This document shows positions 7,790-16,143 of a stretch of 64,000 nt of DNA, piece after piece. The translations under genes and the position numbers were made by a program. Position 1 is the first letter of the stretch; each line of letters begins with the position of its first letter. The notes under the pieces were generated by a model that worked only from the letters and a program-made list of their open reading frames with translations, searched no databases and had not been told where the DNA came from. Source of the DNA: Jejuia sp043557195 (GTDB lineage: Bacteria; Bacteroidota; Bacteroidia; Flavobacteriales; Flavobacteriaceae); assembly GCA_043557195.1 (NCBI GenBank), contig CP121314.1:2418001-2482000 (forward strand), in the 5' to 3' direction.

Positions 7790-9121
7790 ATGAAGAATCA
7801 ATTCAAAAATAAAATCTTTATTGGCTTATTTTTTGTTGGATTATTGGGGTTTTCTCAACAAAAAAAATGGACGCTTTTAGAGTGTGTCAACTATGCTTTA
7901 GAGAATAATATCACGGTATCCCAAAACGAAAATACGATTCTGCTTAATGAACAAGACTTAATTGAAGCTAAAGGTCAGTTTTTACCATCTGTAAGTGGAA
8001 ATATTAGACACAACTTATCCATAGGTAACAGAGAGCTTTTTCCTGGACAATTTGTTGATAGAACCGATAATAGTACAAGTATAGGAGTCAGTGCAAACCA
8101 AACCATATTTAATGGATTTAGATTGACTAATTTGTACAAACAATCTCAACTAAATCTTGAGACTAGTAAATTAGAATTAAGCAGAATTAAAGACGACATT
8201 TCTTTAAATGTGGTAAATTCATACCTTAATGTGTTATTTAATAAGGAACGGTTAGAGACGGCTAAAGCGCAATATGAATTTTCCAAAAAGCAAGTAGAGC
8301 AAGTAAAAGAGCTAGTGGATGCTGGTACGCAGCCAAAAGTTAATATTTATGATGCTGAAGCAACCTTTAGTACCGATGAGCAAAACTTAACAATTGCTGA
8401 AAACAATTATAATTTAGCTTTACTCACTTTATCTCAGTTATTACAATTGCCATATGAAGGATTTGATGTGGAAATTATTGAAATTGGAAGTCCTTCTGAA
8501 GCATTGTTATATGATGATGTAGATCCAATTATTTCATACGCATTTACAAATAGAAACGAAATAAAAGTAGCTGAAAAGCGAATTGAAAACGCAGAGTTAG
8601 GTACAGAAATATCAAAGTCGGGCTATTATCCTTCGTTAACATTTAATTACGGATTTGGATCTAATGCGTTTTTTACAAATGTGTTGGATACAGAAGCCGA
8701 TTTTGTTTCACAATTAAATAATCAAAAGGCCCATGCATTTACCTTAAACTTAGGTATTCCAATTTTTTCTAGATATCAAAATAAAACGGCTGTTGCGCGA
8801 TCAAGAATTCAAGAGGAAAATTCTAAATTAGGATTAGAGCAAGCTAAATTAGATTTAGAATCTAATATACAGCGAGCATTTACTGATGCTCAAGCAGCAT
8901 TTAAAGCATTTGTAGCTGCCGAAAAATCGTTAAAATCTCAAGAATTAGCGTTTGAGAATGCACAAGACCGTTACAATATAGGTGTTATGAATTCATTTGA
9001 ACTAGAACAATCTAGAGTGAGATTTATCAATGCAGAATCATCCCTAATAAATGCAAAATATGATTTTGTTTTTAAGACAAAAGTTTTAGACTTTTACATG
9101 GGTAAATCTCTTACCAATTAA
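7790..9121 (+). CDS. TolC family outer membrane channel
   Basis: Outer-membrane channel of the tripartite efflux system. The 443-residue protein has a signal peptide (cleavage near GFSQQ) and the TolC duplication: two related halves with long alpha-helical hairpins (for example residues 125-200 and 340-420) and short beta segments. WTLLECVNYALENN is the usual beginning of Bacteroidota TolC proteins. It follows the adaptor gene by two bases and is followed by a thioredoxin-like gene 22 bases on. Confidence 0.93.
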   Translation: MKNQFKNKIFIGLFFVGLLGFSQQKKWTLLECVNYALENNITVSQNENTILLNEQDLIEAKGQFLPSVSGNIRHNLSIGNRELFPGQFVDRTDNSTSIGVSANQTIFNGFRLTNLYKQSQLNLETSKLELSRIKDDISLNVVNSYLNVLFNKERLETAKAQYEFSKKQVEQVKELVDAGTQPKVNIYDAEATFSTDEQNLTIAENNYNLALLTLSQLLQLPYEGFDVEIIEIGSPSEALLYDDVDPIISYAFTNRNEIKVAEKRIENAELGTEISKSGYYPSLTFNYGFGSNAFFTNVLDTEADFVSQLNNQKAHAFTLNLGIPIFSRYQNKTAVARSRIQEENSKLGLEQAKLDLESNIQRAFTDAQAAFKAFVAAEKSLKSQELAFENAQDRYNIGVMNSFELEQSRVRFINAESSLINAKYDFVFKTKVLDFYMGKSLTN

Positions 9122-9143
9122 GGGGTTTAATTTATTGTTCATT

Positions 9144-9638
9144 ATGAATAGAATCTTATTGGTTTTTATGTGTTTAGCATGTTTTACGTTAAATGCACAA
9201 AAAAAAAGAATTTGGGCTAAATCTTATCTTAATAAAAAAGCACCAGAGTTAATAGTTGAGAAATGGCTTACCGACGAACCAGAAACTAAAGGAAAGTTTA
9301 TCCTTATTGATTTTTGGGCAACTTGGTGTGGACCTTGTAGAAAAGCAATTCCTAATTTAAATAAATTTCAAAAAGAGTTTCGAGATAAATTAATTGTGAT
9401 AGGCATTAGTGATGAGTCTGAGTCTATAGTAAAGCAGATGAAAAAACCTAAAATGCTTTATTACAGTGCCATTGATACAAAAGAGCGTTTAGAACACAAG
9501 TACGAAGTGAAGGGAATTCCGCATTGTGTACTTATAGACCCCAATGGAATTGTAAGATGGGAAGGCTGGCCAGATTTAGAAGGGTTTGAGCTTACATCTG
9601 AGGTTATTCAGGTTATTATTGAGAAATTTAAAGCATAA
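9144..9638 (+). CDS. TlpA-like thioredoxin family protein, exported
   Basis: Periplasmic thiol-disulfide oxidoreductase of the TlpA/ResA group. I chose ATG at 9144 because it starts a signal peptide (MNRILLVFMC...LNAQ); the same frame is open to a TTG at 9135. The active site is WCGPC (Cys62 and Cys65) preceded by LIDFWAT, and the cis-Pro is in VKGIPHCVLIDP. About 164 residues is normal. Substrate unknown. It may be co-transcribed with the efflux operon upstream, and its stop shares one base with the tsaB start (TAATG). Confidence 0.88.
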   Translation: MNRILLVFMCLACFTLNAQKKRIWAKSYLNKKAPELIVEKWLTDEPETKGKFILIDFWATWCGPCRKAIPNLNKFQKEFRDKLIVIGISDESESIVKQMKKPKMLYYSAIDTKERLEHKYEVKGIPHCVLIDPNGIVRWEGWPDLEGFELTSEVIQVIIEKFKA

Positions 9639-10312
9639 TGGCTATTATTCTTAGCTTAGAAACAGCAACAACAAATTGCTCTGTCTCCTTGTCTAAGGAT
9701 GGAAAAACCATTGCCTTAAAACAAGATTCCCGTAACGGTTATTCACATGCCGAAAAGTTACATGTATTTATAGACGACGTTTTAAAAGAAGCTAATGTTA
9801 ATCGATCTGAAATTGACGCCATTGCAATAAGTAAAGGCCCTGGATCATACACTGGACTGAGAATTGGGGTTTCAGCAGCCAAAGGACTAGCATTTGCTTT
9901 AGACAAACCCGTGATTTCAATACCTACTTTAACAATTTTGGCTAAACAAGTTATAATTGAAAAAGGAACTATTGTAGCCATGCTTGATGCACGTAGAATG
10001 GAAGTGTATTCTGCTATTTTTGATGCAAACTATAATCAGCTTCGAGACACTCAGGCGCAGATTTTGGATGAAACTTCTTTTAGCGCATATCTTGAAAAGG
10101 GGAACGTGTATTTTATTGGCAGTGGGGTTGAAAAGACAAAACACTTAATTGATCATCCTAATGCAATTTATATTGAAGATGAATTGCCTTCTGCAAATGA
10201 AATGGGTGATTTAGCATATGAAAAATATAAAATAAGCGACATCGAAGATGTCGCCTATTTTGAACCTTATTATTTGAAAGATTTTGTGGCTTTAAAACCT
10301 AAATCTTCTTAA
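9638..10312 (+). CDS. tsaB: tRNA threonylcarbamoyladenosine biosynthesis protein TsaB
   Basis: Partner of TsaD in the complex that makes t6A37 in tRNAs reading ANN codons. The 224-residue ASKHA-fold protein begins with LSLETATTNCSVSLS and has the family hallmark GPGSYTGLRIGVSAAKGLA (about residues 67-86). Length is normal. It starts inside the stop of the upstream thioredoxin gene and converges with mscS, overlapping by 4 bases. A strong stem (GCGACATC / GATGTCGC) occurs inside the coding region near 10230. Confidence 0.92.
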   Translation: MAIILSLETATTNCSVSLSKDGKTIALKQDSRNGYSHAEKLHVFIDDVLKEANVNRSEIDAIAISKGPGSYTGLRIGVSAAKGLAFALDKPVISIPTLTILAKQVIIEKGTIVAMLDARRMEVYSAIFDANYNQLRDTQAQILDETSFSAYLEKGNVYFIGSGVEKTKHLIDHPNAIYIEDELPSANEMGDLAYEKYKISDIEDVAYFEPYYLKDFVALKPKSS

Positions 10313-11124
10313 GCATCTTTGTGTATTTCAACACTGTGTGGGTATGGGATTTCAATACCAGCAGCGTCAAGGGCTAACTTACATTTTTCAATAGTACCAA
10401 AGTAAACATCCCAATAATCAGCCACGGTAGCGTATGGTCTAACAGCAAAATTTACTGAACTATCGGCAAGTTCAGATACATTAACTGATGGCGCAGGATC
10501 TTTTAATACCTTTGGGTTATCGGTTAGTACTTTCATTAAAACATCTTTAGTTTGTTTTATATCTGCATCGTAGCTTACACCAATTGTTAAGTCCACTCTT
10601 AACTTCCCTTCAGTAGAATAGTTAGTGATATTTCCGTTAGAAAGTGCTCCGTTAGGAATAATAATTTCCTTGTTTGTAGGAGATACTATTTTAGTAGTAA
10701 AAATTTCAATCTCCTTTACAACTCCCAGTTCTCCTTGAGCTTCTATTAAATCACCAATTTTTATAGGTTTAAAAATCATTATTAAAACACCTCCAGCAAA
10801 GTTTCCTAAAGACCCTTGTAAAGCCATACCTATTGCTAAACCAGCAGCTGCTAATATTGCGGCGAAAGATGTAGTTTCAACTCCTAATTGTGATAAAATT
10901 GCTAGGAATAAAAGGATTTTTAATATCCATCCAATCAGATTAAGTAAGAACTTTTGTAAGCTCTCATCATAATTTTTCTTGGTCATTACCTTTGCAACGC
11001 CTTTGTTTATTTTTTTAATTATCCAAGACCCGATAATCCAAATAACAATGGCTCCAATAATCTTAAGGCCGTAATCTACAATAAAACCTTGGGCCATGTC
11101 AGTCCACTTGTCTAAATTCTCCAT
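10309..11124 (-). CDS. Small-conductance mechanosensitive channel, MscS family
   Basis: Tension-gated channel that releases solutes on hypo-osmotic shock. The 271-residue protein has the minimal MscS layout: two N-terminal helices, the pore-lining third helix rich in Gly and Ala (AAILAAAGLAIGMALQGSLGNFAGG), a beta domain (KPIKIGDLIEAQGELGVVKEIEIFTT, NKEIIIPNGALSNGNITNYS) and an alpha/beta C-terminal domain. It stands alone on the minus strand; I see no clear operon partner. Confidence 0.95.
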   Translation of the reverse strand: MENLDKWTDMAQGFIVDYGLKIIGAIVIWIIGSWIIKKINKGVAKVMTKKNYDESLQKFLLNLIGWILKILLFLAILSQLGVETTSFAAILAAAGLAIGMALQGSLGNFAGGVLIMIFKPIKIGDLIEAQGELGVVKEIEIFTTKIVSPTNKEIIIPNGALSNGNITNYSTEGKLRVDLTIGVSYDADIKQTKDVLMKVLTDNPKVLKDPAPSVNVSELADSSVNFAVRPYATVADYWDVYFGTIEKCKLALDAAGIEIPYPHSVEIHKDA

Positions 11125-11202
11125 AAATGATTTTAGTTTTTAGTTAATACTAAATTAAAAACTATTGATTAGTTTTCAATTGATTAAATGATTAATTAAT
11201 TT

Positions 11203-11556
11203 TTAAAAAAAGCAAAAAATAAGCGCAATAATTGCTGGAATTCCTTGCACCAAAAATAGTTTTATCTGCTTCGTAGAATAAGACCCATAAATTCCAGCTA
11301 TGGTCACACAAATTAAAAAGAATATGGCAATTCTTTTATCATTCAAGACCATTGAAAAAATTAGTCCTGCAGCTAGAAAGCCATTATATAATCCTTGGTT
11401 AGCCGCCAATACTTTAGTGTCTTCCGCGAATTCTTTTGATTTTAATCCAAATGCTTTAATCCCTTTCTTAGTGGTCCACAAGAACATCTCAAGTACTAAA
11501 AAATAAAAGTGCTCTAAGGCTACAATCACAATCAAAACTTTAGCTATGGTACTCAT
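11203..11556 (-). CDS. DUF1304 domain-containing membrane protein
   Basis: A 117-residue protein with four hydrophobic segments. It opens with a helix carrying ALEHFYFLVLEMFLW, the conserved start of DUF1304, followed by NQGLYNGFLAAGL. No biochemical function is known to me. Its ATG overlaps the TGA of the upstream DUF255 gene (ATGA), so the two are translated together. Confidence 0.88.
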   Translation of the reverse strand: MSTIAKVLIVIVALEHFYFLVLEMFLWTTKKGIKAFGLKSKEFAEDTKVLAANQGLYNGFLAAGLIFSMVLNDKRIAIFFLICVTIAGIYGSYSTKQIKLFLVQGIPAIIALIFCFF

Positions 11557-13658
11557 TTTTCTAATAGTTTAACAGCTTTGTCTACTTCTGCAACAGGTAG
11601 TTTACAAGCTTTGTTTACACAAACATAAATCAATGTTTTTTCTGGATTAAATCTGTTTTCCAATAGAGGCATATTACTGTCTGAGGCACTTCCTGCAATC
11701 AATTTATTTGGAATATAATATTCATTTACTTCTGAAACTTTTTCTTTAGCCTCTGTTCCGGCAATGGCAACTTCATAAAACGGATTGGTATAATTCAGCA
11801 TTAAATCAAACCAATTAGAATAAGCGGTAGGATATTCTAGCATTTCTGGTTTTACATTATTTAGCATAGTAATTGCTGTTTTCTCAAAGGTTTTATTATC
11901 AAAATAATGCTGTAGTTTAAATAAATTCTTCGCCATAATTGAGTTACTTGCAGGTATTACATTATCATGATATACGATATTTCTAGAAACCAAAGCAGCA
12001 TCTTCATTTGATGTGTAAAAGAACAGATTACTTTTTTCATCATAAAAATGCTCAAAAGTATAATTTGCTAAATCTCTCGCTGTATTTAACCATTTATCAT
12101 TTAGTGTAACCTCATAAAGCGCTATAAACGCATCAATTACGGTAGCGTAATCTTCTAAATATCCATTAATTTTACTTTCACCTTCTTTATAGGTGTGATT
12201 TAATCCACCATCTTCTCGCAAAACTTTAGATACAATAAAATTTGCGTTGCTTTCGGCAGCTTTTAAATACGCTTCATTTTTAAAAACGCGATAAGCATCT
12301 ACATACCCCTTTAACATTAAGCCATTCCAAGAAGTTAATGCCTTATCATCCATTCTAGGTTTTGGTCTTTTATTTCGTGCGTCTTTTAAAATAGACTTCC
12401 AGTTGGTTTTCTTTTCATCTAATATGTCTTGAGAAATTTCATGCTTTTTTAGAATAGAATTATCGTCGTCTTTTCTAATCAGTACATAGTTACTTTTTTC
12501 CCAAAGCCCATAAGTATTCACATTGTAATACTCTGAAAACAGATTGTAATCGTCTTTTAGTAAAGCTTTCAGCTCTTCTTTTTTCCAAACATAAAAGGCA
12601 CCTTCTTCTAATTCTCCTTCAGAATTATTACTATCTGCATCAAACGAGGAATAAAATGCCCCTTCTAAAGTAGTCATTTCATTTTCTATAAAACCTAATG
12701 TTTCTTCTACAACTTCTTTATATAGTTTGTTTTTAGTGAGTAAATAGGCATCGGAATATAAACTAACCAATTGTGCATTGTCATAGAGCATTTTCTCAAA
12801 GTGAGGCACATGCCATTTTCCGTCAGTAGAATATCTTGAAAACCCACCTGCTACATGGTCATAAACTCCACCATAGGCGATTTTCTCAAGTGTAAGGTTT
12901 ACATAATTTAAAAGCTGGTCGTTGTTAGTTTGGTATGCATATCTCAACAAGAAATGATAGTTATTGGGCATCATAAATTTAGGTTCACGATTTGTGCCAC
13001 CAAATTTATTGTCAAATTGTTTAGACCAATTATCTAAAGCATTAGCAATAAACTGTTTCTCAAAAACAGGGTCATTGTTATTTACTTCAACAACTGAAAT
13101 AGAATTTATGCCGTTTTGCACATTTTCTGCCTGCTGGATTAATTTATTGGGCTCTTCGTTGTAGAGTTTTGAAATTTGTTCTAAAACACTTATCCATTGC
13201 TCTTTCGGTAAGTAGGTATCTCCCCAAATTGGTCTTCCGTCAGGTAAAGTCACCACATTAAGTGGCCATCCAGCACTCCCTTTCATCAACTGAACAGCAT
13301 TGAGATAAACTTGGTCAACATCAGGACGCTCTTCTCTGTCTACTTTAATATTAATGAAGTTTTTATTCATTACTTCGGCCACTAAACTATCCTCAAAACT
13401 TTCATGCTCCATCACGTGGCACCAATGACAAGAAGAGTAACCTACACTAATCAACATTAATTTGTTTTCGCTTTTAGCTTTTTCTAATGTTGCCTCGTTC
13501 CAAGCATGCCAATCTACAGGATTATGGGCATGTTGTAGTAAATACGGGCTGGTTTCATTAACAAGGGCATTGGTATACTTGTGTTGTTGTTTGTCCTCGG
13601 TATTCTGACCTTTACAGTTCATAAGAATAATCAGAAATAGTAGTGCGGTATACTTCAT
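11553..13658 (-). CDS. Thioredoxin domain-containing DUF255 protein (YyaL/SSP411 family), putative lipoprotein
   Basis: Large protein of the SSP411/YyaL family: an N-terminal thioredoxin-like DUF255 domain and an alpha/alpha toroid similar to glycan epimerases. The 701 residues include ETSPYLLQHAHNPVDW (about 35-50), the conserved CHWC (77-80) in SSCHWCHVMEHESFED, and later DDKALTSWNGLMLKGY. The N-terminus (LFLIILMNCKG, Cys15) looks like a lipoprotein signal, which would put the protein outside the cytoplasm although many family members are cytosolic. The CHWC suggests redox or metal binding; the reaction is unknown. The downstream DUF1304 gene overlaps it by 4 bases. Confidence 0.92.
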   Translation of the reverse strand: MKYTALLFLIILMNCKGQNTEDKQQHKYTNALVNETSPYLLQHAHNPVDWHAWNEATLEKAKSENKLMLISVGYSSCHWCHVMEHESFEDSLVAEVMNKNFINIKVDREERPDVDQVYLNAVQLMKGSAGWPLNVVTLPDGRPIWGDTYLPKEQWISVLEQISKLYNEEPNKLIQQAENVQNGINSISVVEVNNNDPVFEKQFIANALDNWSKQFDNKFGGTNREPKFMMPNNYHFLLRYAYQTNNDQLLNYVNLTLEKIAYGGVYDHVAGGFSRYSTDGKWHVPHFEKMLYDNAQLVSLYSDAYLLTKNKLYKEVVEETLGFIENEMTTLEGAFYSSFDADSNNSEGELEEGAFYVWKKEELKALLKDDYNLFSEYYNVNTYGLWEKSNYVLIRKDDDNSILKKHEISQDILDEKKTNWKSILKDARNKRPKPRMDDKALTSWNGLMLKGYVDAYRVFKNEAYLKAAESNANFIVSKVLREDGGLNHTYKEGESKINGYLEDYATVIDAFIALYEVTLNDKWLNTARDLANYTFEHFYDEKSNLFFYTSNEDAALVSRNIVYHDNVIPASNSIMAKNLFKLQHYFDNKTFEKTAITMLNNVKPEMLEYPTAYSNWFDLMLNYTNPFYEVAIAGTEAKEKVSEVNEYYIPNKLIAGSASDSNMPLLENRFNPEKTLIYVCVNKACKLPVAEVDKAVKLLEK

Positions 13659-13686
13659 TCATCAAAGTTAGTTAAAAGAAGGGCAT

Positions 13687-13726
13687 AAAAAAAGCGTTCA
13701 CCCAGACTGCTTTTGGATGAACGCTT
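13687..13726 (-). terminator. Rho-independent terminator after dodecin
   Basis: Read on the minus strand, a 9-base stem (AAGCGTTCA / TGAACGCTT) with a 17-base loop is followed by seven T. It lies just past the dodecin stop codon. Confidence 0.85.
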
Positions 13727-13748
13727 AACTTTTTAGAGTTTTGGAAAT

Positions 13749-13949
13749 TTACTTTACTTCAAACGTAATTTTTACATTTACTCTAAAGTCTGAAATCTCA
13801 CCACCTTCTACACTAGCACTTTGGTCTTGTACGTATACAGAACGGATGTTTTTTACACTTTTTGAAGCTTCTTTTACAGCTTTTTTGGTTGCATCTTCCC
13901 AACTCTTTTCAGAGTTTGCTAAAATTTCAATTACTTTTAATACTGCCAT
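13749..13949 (-). CDS. Dodecin family protein
   Basis: A 66-residue protein matching the dodecin fold: strand, helix and two strands forming hollow dodecamers that usually bind flavin (or CoA in some members). Visible family marks are VIEILANSEKSWEDATKKAVKEASK and the C-terminal strand FRVNVKITFEVK. It has a single-gene layout with its own terminator at 13687-13726. The expected role is flavin storage or quenching; ligand choice cannot be read from the sequence. Confidence 0.9.
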   Translation of the reverse strand: MAVLKVIEILANSEKSWEDATKKAVKEASKSVKNIRSVYVQDQSASVEGGEISDFRVNVKITFEVK

Positions 13950-14023
13950 GATTTTATGTTTTTTTAGTGATTAAATTAGAATTTATCTAAGATACTAATT
14001 AAGACACAAAACTTCTAAACAGG

Positions 14024-14929
14024 TCACCCATTAATTGCCTCTACAATCTCAACTTTACCAGGAAGCATTTGCTTTAGCATATTTTCTATACCGTTTTTTA
14101 GTGTGAACGTTGAAGACGGACAACCACTACAAGCACCTTGCAGCATAACACTTACGCTCTTTTCATTGGCATCATATCCCATAAATTGAATGTTTCCGCC
14201 ATCACTAGCAACAGCAGGCTTTACATATTCCTCAAGGATATTTACAATTTCTTTTGAAATGTCATCTAAAGCCTCAAATTTTCTATCTAATTGAGGTGTT
14301 GACGTTTGCATTTTTTCTGCTGCTTCAGGAAGAACGATGTCTTTACCGTCTGCAATAAAATTTCTGATAAAATCTCGAACTTCAATAGTAATATCTTGCC
14401 ATTCGGCCATGTCGTATTTTGTTACCGACACGTAATTTTCTTCAATGAATACACTTTTAACAAAAGGAAAGTGAAATAATTCTGAAGCTAAAGGGGATAG
14501 TTTTGCTTCATCAATAGAAGTAAATTCAAATACAGCAGTGGCTATTTTTTTATTTGCCACAAACTTCATCACTGCAGGGTTTGGTGTAGCCTCGGCATAA
14601 ACCGTAACTGGTGTTTGCTTTTTAGGTGTTGCATCTTCCGTAATAACAACGCCGCCATCATTTAAATATGCTTCTATTTGTTGCGCTACTTCATCTTGAA
14701 CATCGCCCCATTCAACAATATTGTAACGTTCAACGGCAACAAAATTTCCAGAGATATATACCTTTTTTACAAAAGGCAAATAAAACAATTGTTGTGCTAA
14801 AGGTGAAGCTGTTGCTTCGTCTATATTGTTAAATTCAAAACTTTGATGCTTTGTAATAAACTGGTCAACTTCGAATTTTACAATGTTATTATTGGCTGTT
14901 TCTTGCACAGAAACCTTGAAATTACTCAT
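14024..14929 (-). CDS. NifU family Fe-S scaffold protein with duplicated Nfu N-terminal domain
   Basis: Carrier or scaffold for iron-sulfur clusters. The 301-residue protein has two copies of the Nfu N-terminal domain (about residues 10-90 and 105-190, sharing an ASPLAQQLFYLPFVKKVYI-like segment and the Y-x-x-x-EW element) and one C-terminal NifU domain with the cluster-binding CSGC (267-270). Most Nfu proteins elsewhere have one N-terminal domain. It is transcribed away from the porP/sprF gene and a TATTTTTG box lies a few bases upstream. Confidence 0.92.
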   Translation of the reverse strand: MSNFKVSVQETANNNIVKFEVDQFITKHQSFEFNNIDEATASPLAQQLFYLPFVKKVYISGNFVAVERYNIVEWGDVQDEVAQQIEAYLNDGGVVITEDATPKKQTPVTVYAEATPNPAVMKFVANKKIATAVFEFTSIDEAKLSPLASELFHFPFVKSVFIEENYVSVTKYDMAEWQDITIEVRDFIRNFIADGKDIVLPEAAEKMQTSTPQLDRKFEALDDISKEIVNILEEYVKPAVASDGGNIQFMGYDANEKSVSVMLQGACSGCPSSTFTLKNGIENMLKQMLPGKVEIVEAING

Positions 14930-14945
14930 TTTAGCTATTTTTTGG

Positions 14946-14953
14946 CAAAAATA
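14946..14953 (-). promoter_or_regulatory. -7 box for the nifU-type gene
   Basis: TATTTTTG on the minus strand fits the TAnnTTTG consensus 17 bases before the ATG, implying a leader of about ten bases. No good -33 element was seen. Confidence 0.4.
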
Positions 14954-14976
14954 CTAAAAGAAAACCTAGTTATGCA

Positions 14977-14984
14977 TATATTTG
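14977..14984 (+). promoter_or_regulatory. -7 box for the porP/sprF gene
   Basis: TATATTTG matches TAnnTTTG and lies 84 bases upstream of the start at 15068. It is divergent from the nifU box in the same intergenic region. The -33 region is not obvious. Confidence 0.4.
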
Positions 14985-15067
14985 AGTTTAGTTAAGCAAT
15001 TTCTTTATATAATTTTTTATGATAGAAAGCGTTTACTAAACACCAGTTTACCTTGATAATGTAACCT

Positions 15068-16072
15068 ATGAAATTGAAATATACTTTTTTATTATTGGTT
15101 GGAATGTTATGCCTTCCAAGTATTAATGCTCAAGAAGGACTTCCTATCTATACTGATTATTTAACTGATAATTATTACTTGATTCATCCATCTATGGCTG
15201 GAGCTGCGAATTGTGCTAAAATACGATTAACAGGAAGACAACAATGGTTTGGACATGAAGATGCACCACGATTAATGACGCTTAGTGTTAATGGTCGTAT
15301 AGGCGATTCCCCTTCTGGTATTGGAGGTATTTTATATGCCGATAAAAACGGATATCATTCTCAAACTGGAGCATATTTAACTTACGCACACCACTTGATG
15401 TTTTCTAGAAGTGAAGTAGATTTAAATATGTTATCTTTTGGATTAAGTGCTGGATTTATCCAATATCAATTGGATGAAACAACGTTTCCTTTTGATGGAC
15501 AAGACCCAATTGTGCAGGGTGTTGTGCAGAGTGCTACAAACTTTAATATTGACTTTGGATTCTCTTACCATTACTTAGATTTTTATGCGCATGGAACCAT
15601 AAAAAATGTACTTAAAAATGAAGGGATAAATAACGATATCCAGATTACTAGTAATTTAAGACGCTATCTATTATCTGTTGGAGGTGTTTTCGGGAAATTA
15701 GGTAGCCAATGGAGTTTTGAGCCTTCAGTAATGTTTCAATATAGAGATGGTACCCAAGAATCAATGGTAGATTTTAATGCTAAAGCATACAAGCAAATGG
15801 AGTTTGGAACACTTTGGGGAGGGTTGTCATATCGCCAAAGTTTGGATGGTGCTGAATTTTTAAATAACTCTGGTGCAGTAAATAGCCAAAAACTACAACA
15901 AATTACTCCAATATTAGGAGTGAACTACAATCAGTTTATGTTCGCATATACATATACCTACCAAACAAACTCAGTAGTATTTACTAATGGTGGTTTTCAC
16001 CAACTTACTCTAGGGTATAACTTTAGTTGTAGAAGAAAACGCTTCGAATGTAACTGTCCTGCTGTGAATTAA
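15068..16072 (+). CDS. Type IX secretion system membrane protein, PorP/SprF family
   Basis: Outer-membrane protein that helps a type IX secretion substrate to exit or attach. The 334-residue product has a signal peptide (to about INAQ), the family start LPIYTDYLTDNYYLIHPSMAGA with TGRQQWFG, a beta-barrel pattern, and the Cys-rich C-terminus SCRRKRFECNCPAVN seen in many family members. Such genes often follow a giant adhesin gene; here it is monocistronic with its own promoter box and terminator. Which cargo it serves is unknown. Confidence 0.93.
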   Translation: MKLKYTFLLLVGMLCLPSINAQEGLPIYTDYLTDNYYLIHPSMAGAANCAKIRLTGRQQWFGHEDAPRLMTLSVNGRIGDSPSGIGGILYADKNGYHSQTGAYLTYAHHLMFSRSEVDLNMLSFGLSAGFIQYQLDETTFPFDGQDPIVQGVVQSATNFNIDFGFSYHYLDFYAHGTIKNVLKNEGINNDIQITSNLRRYLLSVGGVFGKLGSQWSFEPSVMFQYRDGTQESMVDFNAKAYKQMEFGTLWGGLSYRQSLDGAEFLNNSGAVNSQKLQQITPILGVNYNQFMFAYTYTYQTNSVVFTNGGFHQLTLGYNFSCRRKRFECNCPAVN

Positions 16073-16082
16073 AAACTGATAA

Positions 16083-16126
16083 GAGGCTATCTTAAAAGTA
16101 CTTACTTTTTAAACAGCCTCATTTTC
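16083..16126 (+). terminator. Terminator after porP/sprF
   Basis: Stem GAGGCT / AGCCTC with an inner TTAAAAGT / ACTTTTTAA pairing, followed by ATTTTCTTTC. It lies 11 bases after the stop and faces a convergent gene. Confidence 0.7.
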
Positions 16127-16143
16127 TTTCTGTTAATTCATTC

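Noticed and set aside
10228..10256. Strong stem GCGACATC / GATGTCGC inside tsaB as an internal terminator
   Set aside because: It lies within well-conserved coding sequence, and only a weak T-stretch follows; it is more likely chance or codon-driven.
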